Source: Bos javanicus (lineage: Eukaryota; Chordata; Mammalia; Artiodactyla; Bovidae). Taken from it: a stretch of DNA of 64,000 bases. Below are positions 1-10,105 of this stretch, in pieces. A program made the translations under genes and the position numbers. The stretch is taken from positions 78,176,501 to 78,240,500 of the forward strand of contig NC_083869.1 of the NCBI RefSeq assembly GCF_032452875.1, in the 5' to 3' direction. Within the stretch, counting starts at the first letter, position 1; every line of letters starts with the position of its first letter. Under the pieces are notes generated by a model, which was not told the origin of the DNA, searched no databases, and worked only from the letters and a program-made list of their open reading frames with translations.

Positions 1-409
1 GCTCTACCATACTAAGTAATATGTTACCCAAGGAGCTGGGCTCTATTGGGTGATAAAGGGCCAACTGAAACTTAGAAAGAGACAAAGGTCATCAGATTTT
101 CATATGTAAGTTTCATTTATCCACTTAAGAAATTAAAATATTAACATTCATGCTTGCTTTGGCAGCATATACACTCAAAACTTCCTACTATGTGTGTACT
201 GAAGGCCTTTATTAACAATTAAGGGGAGACTGAATTAACAAAATTTTACAACCAAAGGACATTTATTGTTTAAATAACAAGAAATGTAAAGTTTGGTGGT
301 CTCATGAATGATTTGATGACTCACCAATGTTTGCTTTGAAGCTGCTGAAATTTTGTTGATCTTTCCTCATGATCCTGAGTCAAAATGAATGGAGTCCTAG
401 GTAACAAGG
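1..409. other. Unassigned AT-rich intergenic or intronic sequence
   Basis: No repeat family, coding frame or RNA gene could be recognised here. Short frames in this stretch show no domain signature. Confidence 0.5.
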
Positions 410-619
410 AAAAGTGAAAGTTTAGTCCCTCAGTCATGTCCGACTCTTTGTGACTTCGTGGACTGTACTCACCAAGCTCCTCAGTCCATGGAATTCTGCT
501 GGCAAGACTACTGGAGTGCATAAATCATTCCCTTCTCCAGGGGATCTCCCTGACCCAGGGTTCAAACCCTGTTCTCCAGTATTGCAGGCAGAATCTTTAC
601 CATTTGAGCCATAGGGCTA
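410..619 (-). mobile_element. Bov-tA SINE
   Basis: Antisense Bov-tA: begins with the A/G-rich AAAGTGAAAG tail region, passes through the body (gtccgactctttgtgac) and ends in the tRNA-derived head (cagaatctttaccatttgagcc). Non-autonomous tRNA-derived SINE; its 3' half resembles the BovB 3' end. Confidence 0.9.
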
Positions 620-821
620 AAACAGTTTTTTAACAACAATTTATGGTGTTTTCTTCTGGAAAGGGAAGTAAACACTCAGTAGACCAATCACAACTCATCC
701 TTTGAATGCTGAGGGAGGGAACAGGGTTGTGTTAACAGTGGGAACTGGCTTTCTGATTTAGGCAGTGAGAGTGTCAAAAAATAAGAAATTTAATGTATAT
801 CAAAATCACACAGATTAAATG

Positions 822-824
<3 letters not shown>
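620..824. other. Unassigned spacer
   Basis: Nothing recognisable between the SINE and the AT microsatellite. Confidence 0.4.

Positions 825-856
<32 letters not shown>
825..856. repeat. (AT)n microsatellite
   Basis: About 16 uninterrupted AT units directly abutting the 3' end of the following antisense BovB copy. Here AT units sit where other BovB copies in this window carry a TTCAG-type pentamer tail. Confidence 0.95.
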
Positions 857-860
<4 letters not shown>

Positions 861-2647
861 TCAGGCGCTCAGTCATGTCCGACTCTGCGACCCCATGAAT
901 CACAGCACACCAGGCCTCCCTGTCCATCACCAACTCCCGGAGTTCACTGAGACTCACATCTATTGAGTCAGTGATGCCATCCAGCAGTCTCATTCTCTGT
1001 TGTCCCCTTCTCCTCTTGCCCCCAATCCCTCCCAGCATCAGAGTCTTTTCCAATGAGTCAACTCTTCGCATGAGGTGGTCAAAGTACTGGAGTTTCAGCT
1101 TTAGCATCATTCCTTCCAAAGAAATCCCAGGACCGATCTCCTTCAGAATGGACTGGTTGGATCTCCTTGCAGTCCAAGGGACTCTCAAGAGTCTTCTCCA
1201 ACACCACAGTCCAAAAGCATCAATTCTTCAGCGCTCAGCCTTCTTCACAGTCCAACTCTAACATCCATACGTGACCACAGGAAAAACTATAGCCTTGACT
1301 AGATGAACCTTTGTTGGCAAAGTAATGTCTCTGCTGTTGAATATGCTATCTAGGTTGGTCATAACTTTACTTCCAAGGAGTAAGCATCTTTTAATTTCAT
1401 GGCTGCAGTCACCATCTGTAGTGACTTTGGAGCCCCCCAAAATAAAGTCTGACACTGTTTCCACTGTTTCCCCATCTATTTCCCATGTAGTGGTGGGACC
1501 GGATGCCATGATTTTCGTTTTCTGAATGTTGAGCTTTAAGCCAACCTTTTCACTCTCCACTTTCACTTTCCTCAAGAGGCCTTTGAGTTCCTCTTCACTT
1601 TCTGCCATAAGGGTGGTGTCATCTGCATATCAGAGGTTATTGATATTTCTCCCGGCAATCTTGATTCCAGTTTGTGTTTCTTCCAGTCCAGCCTTTCTCA
1701 TGATGTACTCTGCATATAAGTTAAATAAACAGGGTGACAATATACAGCCTTGACGAACTCCTTTTCCTATTTGGAACCAATCTGTTGTTCCATGTCCAGT
1801 TCTAACTGTTGCTTCCTGACCTGCATACACATTTCTCAAGAGGCAGATTAGGTGGTCTGGTATTCCCATCTCTTTCAGAATTTCCACAGTTTATTGTGAT
1901 CCACACAGTCCAAGGCTTTGGCATAGTCAATAAAGCAGAAGTAGATGTTTTTCTGGAACTCTCTTGCTTTTTCCATGATCCAGCGGATGTTGGCAATTTG
2001 ATCTCTGGTTCCTCTGCCTTTTCTAAAACCAGCTTGAACATCAGGAAGTTCACGGTTCACATATTGCTGAAGCCTGGCTTGAGGAATTTTGAGCATTACT
2101 TTACTAGTGTGTGAGATGAGTGCAATTGTGCGGTAGTTTGAGCATTCTTTGGCATTGCCTTTCTTTGGGATTGGAATGAAAACTGACCTTTTCCAGTCCT
2201 GTGGCCACTGCTGAGTTTTCCAAATTTGCTGGCATATTGAGTGCAGCACTTTCACAGCATCATCTTTCAGGATTTGGAATAGCTCAACTGGAATTCCATC
2301 ACCTCCACTATCTTTGTTCATAGTGATGCTTTCCAAGGCCCACTTGACTTCACATTTCAGGATGTCTGGCTCTAGGTCAGTGATCACACCATTGTGATTA
2401 TCTGGGTCATGAAGATCTTTTTTGTACAGTTCTTCTGTGTATTCTTGCCATCTCTTCTTAATATCTTCTGCTTCTTTTAGGTCCATACCATTTCTGTCCT
2501 TTATCAAGCTCATCTTTGCATGAAATGTTCCTTTGGTATCTCTGATTTTCTTGAAGAGATCCCTAGTCTTTCCCATTCTGTTGTTTTCCTCTATTTCTTT
2601 GCATCGATTGCTGAAGAAGTCTTTCTTATCTCTTCTTGTTATTCTTT
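857..2647 (-). mobile_element. BovB LINE copy 1 (RTE clade), 5' truncated
   Basis: Antisense BovB, about 1.8 kb. Reading left to right it holds the 3' untranslated end, the C-terminal region, and the reverse transcriptase (RT) back to the linker between endonuclease and RT. RT motif A (FIDYAKALDCVDH) is present. The residue before motif C (YADD) has become a stop codon (TGA, near 1630), and a 1-bp deletion near 1878 separates motifs A and C. The 5' end stops at about 2647 where an inverted Bov-tA segment begins. BovB is the autonomous LINE thought to mobilise Bov-tA and Bov-A2; this copy is dead. Confidence 0.95.
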
Positions 2648-2789
2648 GTAATTTGCTATTTCCTACTCCAGGGGATCTTCCCAAACCAGGGATTGAACAT
2701 GAGTCTCTTTCATTGGTAGGCAGATTCTTTACCACTATGCCACCTGGTGGTAAAGAATCTGCCTGCCAATGAAAGAGACTCATGTTCAA
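1875..2789 (-). pseudogene. Chimeric open frame: SINE-derived N-terminus joined to BovB RT
   Basis: A 304-codon open frame; the first in-frame ATG is at 2783. About 47 N-terminal codons come from the Bov-tA inverted repeat and the rest from BovB. The BovB part includes the fingers region and RT motif A (FIDYAKALDCVDHNKLW), then ends at a frameshift before the QGCILSPCLF and YADD motifs. It therefore cannot encode a working polymerase. It is the longest open frame in the window, but there is no sign that it is expressed. Confidence 0.7.
2648..2746 (-). mobile_element. Bov-tA segment, inverted arm (left)
   Basis: 5' portion of a Bov-tA on the minus strand, carrying the tRNA-derived head (ccaggtggcatagtgg in sense) but lacking the SINE 3' half. 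It is the reverse complement of 2747-2834, with two mismatches over about 88 bp. It joins BovB copy 1 directly. Confidence 0.85.
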
Positions 2790-2940
2790 TCCCTGGTTTG
2801 GGTAGATCCCCTGGAGTAGGAAATAGCAAATTACTCCAATATTCTTGCCTGGAAGATTCCATGGACAGAGAAACCTGATGGGCTACAGTCCTTGGGGTTG
2901 CAAAAAGTCAGACATGACTGAGTGACTGAGCACAGAACAG
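2747..2940 (+). mobile_element. Bov-tA SINE, inverted arm (right) plus complete 3' half
   Basis: Sense Bov-tA lacking the first ~15 bases of the head but complete at its 3' end (gacatgactgagtgactgagcac). It shares unusual variants with the left arm (agactcatgttcaat and aaatagcaaattac), so the two arms are copies of one another rather than independent SINEs. Confidence 0.9.
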
Positions 2941-3388
2941 TATATACATATAGTAAAATTATGAAATTACCTAAATGTGTATCTAGATTGATATCATTGT
3001 TCTACAAGGATGTCGATAAAATTAAAGCAAGTTGTTAAAATGAAACAAAAACAAGAACAGATATCCCAGATGCGTGTAATTTTATTTGTATGTGCTCAGA
3101 GAGAGTTGGAAATCATCATTCTAACTTGTTACCATGAATTACTTCATTAAGAGGCAAGAATGTAGGTCTATAATTAAGTTTTTCTCCATGTACTTTTAGA
3201 TTGGTTCATCACTTGCAATAGTTTTATGCTTGCTTTACCAAATAATAGAACTTTTTTTAATTAAGAAAGGAACAATAAACAATAGAACAAATAACATATT
3301 CAAAGTAATATGAAATGCTAATTAGCATAAGGATTGATTGCTAAGAATGAGTACAAGGCCAGAAGAGGTGAAGTTAGAAACTGAAATT
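2941..3388. other. Unassigned AT-rich sequence
   Basis: No recognisable element. Confidence 0.4.
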
Positions 3389-3610
3389 TAATGAGGACTT
3401 ATTATATGCAAGAAATCACCTGGAGAAATGTGTAAATGTAATATTATTATTTCTATGATTATTGGGAAGGTAAGTGCATTATTATTTCATTTTGATAAAT
3501 AAGTAAACTGTGCTTCAGAGAAATAAACAAACTTCTCCATGTCACAAAGTGGGGAACTGGATTTCAAACCCTGGTCCAATTGACTTCAAGTGCCTCCAAC
3601 AAGCCATAGC
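3389..3610 (+). mobile_element. MIR SINE remnant
   Basis: Order matches a MIR: aatgaggacttattatatgc, then the core-like actgtgcttcagagaaat, then a degraded 'aaggtcacacagc'-type segment and gatttcaaaccctgg. Strongly diverged, in keeping with a mammal-wide element. Confidence 0.7.
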
Positions 3611-3925
3611 CAGTGACTTAGAAATTAAAGATGGTATCAGGAAATAGTGGTGGGGTTTATGATGAGTCTTGATAGAAAGCAGAATGTTAGAGACTGGTAA
3701 CACATTTGTACAGGGAATGAGTTTGGAACAGTTAAGTTAGCTAGTTTGAGGACCAACTTGAGAAAAAAATACATAAAATATGGAAGAAATATAACTTAAA
3801 GGTCACTGCTAGAGGCAGATGCTAGATCTTTCAGGCTTAGTTTAAAAGGAAACTTAGTTTGGATTAGTTTTTTTTTTGTGGAGAAATATTTAATTGGCAA
3901 ATACATTAAAAATGAATACTCATAA
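3611..3925. other. Unassigned spacer
   Basis: No recognisable element in this stretch between a MIR and a Bov-tA. Confidence 0.4.
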
Positions 3926-4118
3926 AACTTCTCTGCCTCTTTGTGACCCTGTAGATTGTAGCCTGCCAGGCTCATCTGTCAGTGAAATTCTCCAGGCAAG
4001 GATACTGTAGTGGGTAGCCATTCTCTTCTCCAGGGGATCTTCCCTACTCAGGGATTGAACCTGCGTCTGCTGCATTGCATGTGAATTCTTTTCCATTTGA
4101 GTCATGAGGGAAGCCCAT
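3926..4118 (-). mobile_element. Bov-tA SINE
   Basis: Antisense Bov-tA with body (tgtgaccctgtagattgtag, ccaggggatcttccctactc) and tRNA-derived head ending in gagggaagccc. The 3' tail is short. Confidence 0.85.
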
Positions 4119-4958
4119 CTTAATTTTTTAAATGTTCTAATAAAATAACATAGTCAATGTATGTAGTCAATGGATGTAATTTAGAAAATGCCAAAAAATG
4201 AAAACTATTTATTAGTGATTTCTACCTTATACCAATATTATGGTGAATATGTTTTCAGCACTTTCCCTAACCCAATGTATTTGGGATAATTCTGAGTATT
4301 CTAAGTCATAAGCTACATGTTTTCCCCTTATATACCATGACCATTTTTTATGCCATTCAATATCTTTATACAACAGCATAATTTTAATACATACTCTACA
4401 TTAGATACTGTGCAGTCCAGGAAACTGATATACCTTGATTTATTTAATGATATATTTATATATATATATATACACATATTTTATTCTTCATACTTATATA
4501 GATATTCCAAATTTTCATTTTTCTGAATAAATCAAAGTAGATGTAAAAAGCTAAAATGAAATAAGAATAAATAACAAAAACAGCAAAAGGTAGAATATAA
4601 TGCTACAAATATTTTATGGTTGGCAAAAAATTTCTTTAAAGCATTAAAAATTAAAGATAAATAAAACTGATAGTAAAGAATGATTACTTCTTTATTATAT
4701 CAATCAAATGTCTAATCAACTAGCTTGATTTTGACCAAATTTCTTTAAGCTAATATTATTAAATTCATAATATGTTAATATATACTTATGTATATATATC
4801 ATCACTTCAGAATAAGTGAATTAAGCCAAATTTGAAGGAAGATTAGTAAACAATATGCTGGTTTTCAACAATTTTTACTTTGAAATAACATTAGTGCAGG
4901 TGGTATAACAACAGTGTGAACAATGATAATAAAATGATGAAAATATTTAAAAGTAATA
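4119..4958. other. Unassigned AT-rich sequence with a short TA run
   Basis: Very AT-rich. A short (TA)n run lies at about 4451-4475. No coding or repeat-family signal beyond this. Confidence 0.4.
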
Positions 4959-5650
4959 GCTCAACATTCAGAAAACTAAGATCATGGCATCTGGTCCTGT
5001 CACTTCATGGCAAATAGATAGGGAAACAGTGGAAACAGTGGCTAACTTTATGTTTTTGAGCTCCAAAATCACTGCAGATGGTGATTGCAGCCATGAAATT
5101 AAAAGATGCTTACTCCTTGGAAGGAAAGTTATGACCAACCTAGATAGCATATTAAAATGCAGAGACATCACTTTGCCAAGAAAGGCCCACCTAGTAAAAG
5201 CTGTAGTTTTTCCAGTAGTTATGTATGGATGTGAGAGTTGGACTACAAAGAAAACTGAGCTCCAAATAATTGATGCTTTTGAACTGTGGTGTTGGAGAAG
5301 ACTCTTGAGAGTCCTTTGGACTGCAAGGAGATCCAACCAGTCCATCCTAAAGGAGATCAGTCCTAGGTGTTCACTGGAAGGACTGATGTTGAAGCAGAAA
5401 CTTCAATACTTTGGCCACCTGATGTGAAGAGCTGACTCACTGCAAAAGACCCTGATGCTGGGAGGGATTGAGGGCAGGAGAAGAAGGGGATGACAAAGGA
5501 TGAGATGCTTGGATGGCATCACCGACTCAATGGACATGAGTTTGGGTGGACTCCAGGAGCTGGTGATGGACAAGGAGGCCTGGCATGCTGTGGTTCATGA
5601 TGTCACAAAGAGTCAGACACCACTGAGTGACTGCACTGAACTGAACTGAA
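4959..5650 (+). mobile_element. BovB LINE copy 2, 3' fragment
   Basis: Sense 3' fragment of about 690 bp, starting downstream of the RT catalytic motifs (encoding SGPVTSWQIDRETVETV) and ending in the pentamer tail (actgaactgaactgaa). An open frame of 147 codons at 4984-5427 covers the C-terminal region up to FGHLM before a stop. It is truncated at the 5' end, and I saw no clear target duplication. Confidence 0.93.
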
Positions 5651-5689
5651 TCTAAATCCCTCGAAGACAAACCGTTAATTAAAAATAAG

Positions 5690-6022
5690 GAGGCTTCTCT
5701 GGTGGCTCAGCTAGTAAAGAATCTACCTGCAGTCCAGGAGACCCCAGTTTGATTTTTGGGTCAGGAAGATCTAGAGAATGGATAGGCTACCCAATCCAGT
5801 ATTCTGGGCTCCTGGTGTCTCAAACGATAAAGAAGCTGCTTCAGTGCAGGACACTTGGGTTCAATCCCTGGGTTGGGAAGATCCCCTAGAGGAGGGCATG
5901 GCAATCCACTCCAGTACTCTGGCCTGGAGAATCCTCATGGACAGAGGACCCTGGCAGGCTACAGTCCATGGGATCGCAGACAGTTAGACATGATTGACTA
6001 ACTAAGCACAGCACAGCACAAC
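5690..6022 (+). mobile_element. Bov-tA SINE, dimeric (two tRNA-derived heads)
   Basis: A partial Bov-tA (head and start of body, 5690-5806) is followed directly by a second full unit (ctcctggtgtctcaaacgat onwards) with complete body and a CAGCACAGCACA tail. The second head joins the first unit within the 'tccagtattctgg' body motif, giving a tandem arrangement. Confidence 0.85.
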
Positions 6023-6084
6023 ACACAAGGAAGCATTTCCATTATGTAGATGGAAAAATCAAGCTCTTAGAGTCTGCTATTTTT

Positions 6085-6215
6085 TATTATTTTTTTATCT
6101 TTTAGCCACCCTGCATGGCATGTGGGAACCTAGTTCCCTGACCAGATATTAAACCTATGTCCCTTGCATTGGAAATATGTAATCTCAACCACTGGACATT
6201 CAAGGTCATCCCACT
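6085..6215 (-). mobile_element. CHR-type tRNA-derived SINE, antisense
   Basis: T-rich start, then catgtgggaacctagttccc, gaccagatattaaacc, then a head ending in ccactggacattcaaggtc. This is the arrangement of the older cetartiodactyl CHR SINEs and differs from Bov-tA. Confidence 0.8.
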
Positions 6216-6349
6216 CTCGTTATTTATCTAAGGAAGCAGAAAGTGACGCATGTAGAATTTCAGTCAGTGACTTACTAATTTCAAGAGCTTTATAACTTTG
6301 TACTCACAATTGCTCTATTTTAAAACCATATTTAGAACTTTAAGACTGG

Positions 6350-6382
6350 TGGTGGCTGTGTGTGTGTGTGCATGTGTGTATG
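6350..6382. repeat. Short (GT)n microsatellite
   Basis: Interrupted GT run (ggctgtgtgtgtgtgtgcat followed by gtgtgtatg). Confidence 0.8.
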
Positions 6383-6890
6383 TTGGGCAGACGGTGCATC
6401 ATTGGAAAGGAAATGTCTGAACTGGATTTGGCACCTCATTGGAATAGCGAGGAAGTTCCTAATAAAAAGTGTTCCTGGGGAAAACCTACATATCTCAGTC
6501 AATACAACTCATTGCCCTATAAATGGTTAAAGATTCATATATTATCGAAAAATTTTACCAGATGGTGTCCCATCTCCTAGTTATTGTGACTAGTGTCTGA
6601 TAATAACTCATGCTTGTCCCTGTCTCACCACACGATCCCACCCACAGTCTGAACCTCAGCTAAGGACTAGCCCTGAGGAAAACGTGGCTCCATTTTCCCA
6701 AGTTGGGATAATTCGGGTGCAATTTGTAGTCTAGAGCTTTCCATTTCCAAGAATATCTGTTTGACCAGCTCCCACACCCACAGTGCATTGTCAAGCATAT
6801 GCAATATTTACATCTGGTCAAGAACATGCAAATATGGAAAACTAATAGAAAATGTCATTATAGGCTCATCTTTTTATTCTTGTATATTTA
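6383..6890. other. Unassigned unique sequence
   Basis: No recognisable element. The 72-codon open frames here have no domain signature. Confidence 0.4.
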
Positions 6891-7306
6891 TGTATCTGTT
6901 CACCTACTTGACCATTCATTCGACTATTATTTTATTCAAAATATTACCTAATTGTTTTTTCTTTGTTTATTCATTTTAAAAGTACACATATTTAATATGC
7001 TAAGTTCTGTGGGTGCAAAGAGAACTGACACAGAATCCATTCATTCAGGGACTCCTGGTGTGATGAAGGAAACACATCCATAAGTATGCCAGTGTATTAC
7101 AGAGTTGTTTTTTGTAGGAGAATCGATGTGTGATCAAAGAGCAGTATGGCTAAGAGGACAAAATACCATTAGAAAGGCTTTACAAAGGAGGGAATAACTG
7201 ATGTACTTTTTATTAGGGGCAAGAGATGGTATAGTTGTTTCTCAAAGAAGAGAAAACAGGAAGGAGCAGGCATTCTAGATAGATAACAGTTGATGACACA
7301 GAAGTT
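6890..7306 (+). mobile_element. Possible ancient mammalian repeat (L2-like), degraded
   Basis: Word order (cattcattcgac, taagttctgtgggtgcaaag, a fill of 'gaaggctt'-type words, then aggagcaggcattctagata) is reminiscent of an old L2-related repeat. The match is too weak to be sure. Confidence 0.3.
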
Positions 7307-7528
7307 AGGGCTTCCCAGGTGGCTCAGTGTTAAAGAATCTGCCTGCCAATGTCAGAGAAACAGGAGATGCCAGTTTAATCACTGGGTCTGGAAGATGTCC
7401 TGGAGGAGGAAATGACAACCCGTTCCAGTATTCTTGCATGGGAAATCACATGGAGAGTGTAGCCTGGTGGACTACAGTCCACAGGGTTGCAAAGAGTTTT
7501 GGACACGACTGAGCACCCACTCACACAT
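7307..7528 (+). mobile_element. Bov-tA SINE
   Basis: Full sense Bov-tA: head agggcttcccaggtggctca, body ttccagtattcttgcatggg, end ttggacacgactgagcaccc. Confidence 0.93.
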
Positions 7529-7689
7529 GACACCAAAGTTAATGAAAATTGGGACAGCCAGAGAGATTAAAAAATGGGAAGAAGAGACAGGAGAGAGGTG
7601 TCTGGAAGGAAAACTCCAGTTAGAGGCACCGAGTGCTATTTCAGAGCTGAGAATTCACAACACTCTCAGCCAGCCATCAGGAGCTTACA

Positions 7690-7948
7690 TCAAGGGGCTG
7701 AGACAGGCTGGGATCCAGAATCCTATGCTGCAGGGCGTGCTCCTGGAAAAACCTCTCCTTGAACAACAAAATACAAAGAAATTGTTGTATGGGACTGAAA
7801 ATAACTGCATGCATTGGAACAAACACTGGATGAAAAGACACAAAAAGACCAAAAAACCTAACTGTCACTCTGTAGTTAGGAGCAAAAACCAGGTGTTGGG
7901 AGCAAAAGCAGAGTACTGTGCATGCTCCTCCAAACTCAGCACCACAAG
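7690..7948 (+). mobile_element. Retroviral LTR-like repeat A, left part
   Basis: Left part of an LTR-like unit that also occurs at about 36400-36901. Shared words include ctccttgaacaacaaaatac / ctccttcagcaacaaaagac, gtgttgggagcaaaag, and gtactgtgcatg. BovB copy 3 interrupts it at 7949. The exact left boundary is uncertain. No gag, pol or env sequence is seen nearby, so it looks like a solitary old LTR. Confidence 0.55.
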
Positions 7949-9067
7949 TTCAGTTCGGTTCAGTTCAGTTGCTCAGTCTTGTCCGAATCATTGTGACCCC
8001 ATGGACTGCAGCACGCCAGGTCTCCCTGTCCATCACCAACTCCCGGAGTTTATTCAAACTTATGTCCGTTGAGTCGGTGATGCCATCCAACCATCTCATC
8101 CTCTGTCGTCCCCTTCTCCTCCCACTTTCAATCTTTCCCAGCATCAAGGTGTTTCAAATGAGTCAGTTCTTCACATGAGGTGGCCAGAGTATTGGAGTTT
8201 CAGCTTCTGCATCAGTTCTTCCAGGGAACAACCAGGACTGATCTCCTTTAGGATGGACTGGTTGAATCTCCTTGCAGTCCAAGGGACTCTCAAGAGTCTT
8301 CTCCAACACCACAGCTCAAAAGCATCAATTCTTCGGCACTCAGCTTTCTTTATAGTCCAACTCTCACATCCATACATGACTACTGGAAAAACCATAGCCC
8401 TGACTAGACGGACCTTTGTTGGCAAAGTAATGTCTCTGCTTTTTAACATGCTGTCTAGGTTGGTCATAACTTTTCTTCCAAGGTGTAAGTGTCTTTTAAT
8501 TTCATGGCTGCAATGACCATCTGCAGTGATTTTGGAGCTCAAAAAAAAAAAAGAAGAAGAAGAAGAAGAAGAAGTCAGCCACTGTTTCCCCATCTATTTG
8601 CCATGAAATGATGGGACTGGATATCATGATCTTAGTTTTCTATATGTTGAGCTTTAAGCCAACTTTTTAACTCTCCTCTTTCACTTTCAAGAGGCTCTTC
8701 AGTTCTTCTTTGGTTTCTGCATAAGGATGGTGTCATCTGCATATTTGAATTTATTGATATTTCTCCCAGCAATCTTGACTCCATGTTGTGCTTCATCTAG
8801 CCCAGCGTTTCTCATGATGTACTCTCCATATAAGTTAAATAAGCAGGGTGACAATATACAGCCTTGACGTATTCCTTCCCCAATTTGGAACCAGTCTCTT
8901 GTTCCATGTTGGTTCTTGACCTGCATACAGATTTCTCAAGAGGCAGATCAGGTGGTCTGGTATTCCCATCTCTTTCAGAATTTTCCACAGTTTGTGGTGA
9001 TCCACAATGTCAAAGGCTTTGACATAGTCAATAAAGCAGAAGTAGATGTTTTTCTGGAACTCTCTTG
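7949..9067 (-). mobile_element. BovB LINE copy 3, inserted in an LTR
   Basis: Antisense BovB of about 1.12 kb with a degenerate pentamer tail (ttcagttcggttcagttcag). The 5' end is truncated within RT near motif A. Motif C is present (encoding KYADDTILM). It is flanked by the direct repeat CCACAAG (7942-7948 and 9068-9074), a target-site duplication that marks the insertion into the LTR-like repeat. An A-run followed by (AAG)n at 8541-8573 breaks the coding frame. Confidence 0.93.
8540..8574. repeat. (A)n-(AAG)n microsatellite inside BovB copy 3
   Basis: About 12 A followed by eight AAG units, grown inside the BovB C-terminal coding region where other copies read ctccaaaatcac. Confidence 0.95.
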
Positions 9068-9322
9068 CCACAAGGAGGTGCGAAAAACCACCTAACCCAT
9101 CCCTCAGGCCCAATTCCAGATACATCCCTACCCTTGCCCCATATACAGAGCCAAATCACCACCTCCCCACTCCCAGCTCAGGTAAAGAGCCAAGGAAACT
9201 TTTACTTGTTTTCCCTCGCTCATGTGGGTGCATGGGCCACAATAAAGCGTTCCCTGGATTTCTTGTCTTGCCTCTAGTCAATTTCTATTGATTAAGGAGG
9301 CCAAGAACCCTCTTTGGTATCA
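9068..9322 (+). mobile_element. Retroviral LTR-like repeat A, right part
   Basis: Continues repeat A after the BovB insertion: aaaaaccacctaac, then cacaataaagcgttccctgg (a polyadenylation signal AATAAA), then gatttcttgtcttg and attgattaaggaggccaaga, ending near tatca. The same order is seen in repeat B at 36660-36901, supporting an R-U5-like 3' end. Confidence 0.6.
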
Positions 9323-10070
9323 GCACCAGGCAGCCATCCCAGAGGCCTCGTGTCTCTTGCACTGTTGGAGTGGGCTGCAGGGTGAAACAAGGTGGTTGCA
9401 GTTGTCAGAGGGAGAGAGGACCCTTCATCTCCTTCTCTTGGGAGAGAGGAAATTAGGGAAAAAATTAACAAGATAAGGTCCCCATTTGGAGGTGGGGCCA
9501 GGAATCAAAGGATGAGGAATAATTCAGGTAAAAGAAAAAACTCAGGGTCTCTGTGAGGGTGGGTGGAAGAGGCTTAGTGAATGGATGTTATCATCACATA
9601 TGCTTTAAAACCTTCTCTACTGAAAGAAAGGAACTGCTTAAATTTAAACATTTGTTATATAATAAATGTTTGATAATCCATTAAGCAGAACAATCCCTAT
9701 CTTGAGAAGCACTAGACATCTCCCACTTCAACTGGTTTTCCACGAATTTGAGCACAGAATACAAATATCTGCCTTTGTGCATTTTATTTTTGAATAGGGT
9801 GGCAGTTTTGAAACAGATTTTTCTACCCACTCAGGCTTAATTAAATCTGCAAATATAAAAGTGGGGTATTTCTAAAGATTGAGTGATTACATCTAAATAC
9901 CATAGCTTAATGTTCTTTTGGCTTATGGAATAATAAGTGTCTAGAGATAAAAATGTATAAAGTTTTAATAGATCTGAGATGTACCAATAAGGAAAGTTGG
10001 AAATCTGATGGTTCACTTAGTCTAAAATCATATCTTTTTTCCTTTAGACACAGAAAAACTAGTATTACAA
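9323..10070. other. Unassigned sequence downstream of the LTR
   Basis: The part beginning at 9323 could be flanking DNA or LTR-adjacent sequence. I see no retroviral primer-binding site or coding motif. Confidence 0.35.
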
Positions 10071-10073
10071 TCT

Positions 10074-10105
10074 GTTTTTGTTGTTGTTGTTGTTGCTGTT
10101 GTTGT
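10074..10105. repeat. (TTG)n microsatellite
   Basis: About nine TTG units with one GCTG interruption. In the antisense frame this encodes a glutamine run, which is not a gene signal. Confidence 0.9.

Noticed and set aside
2741..2937. tRNA gene call from the tRNA-like SINE heads
   Set aside because: Bov-tA and CHR heads are only tRNA-derived and lack a foldable, complete tRNA.
7434..8072. 212-codon open frame
   Set aside because: It runs through the end of a Bov-tA, the LTR-like repeat and the BovB tail. It is a chance frame across three unrelated elements.
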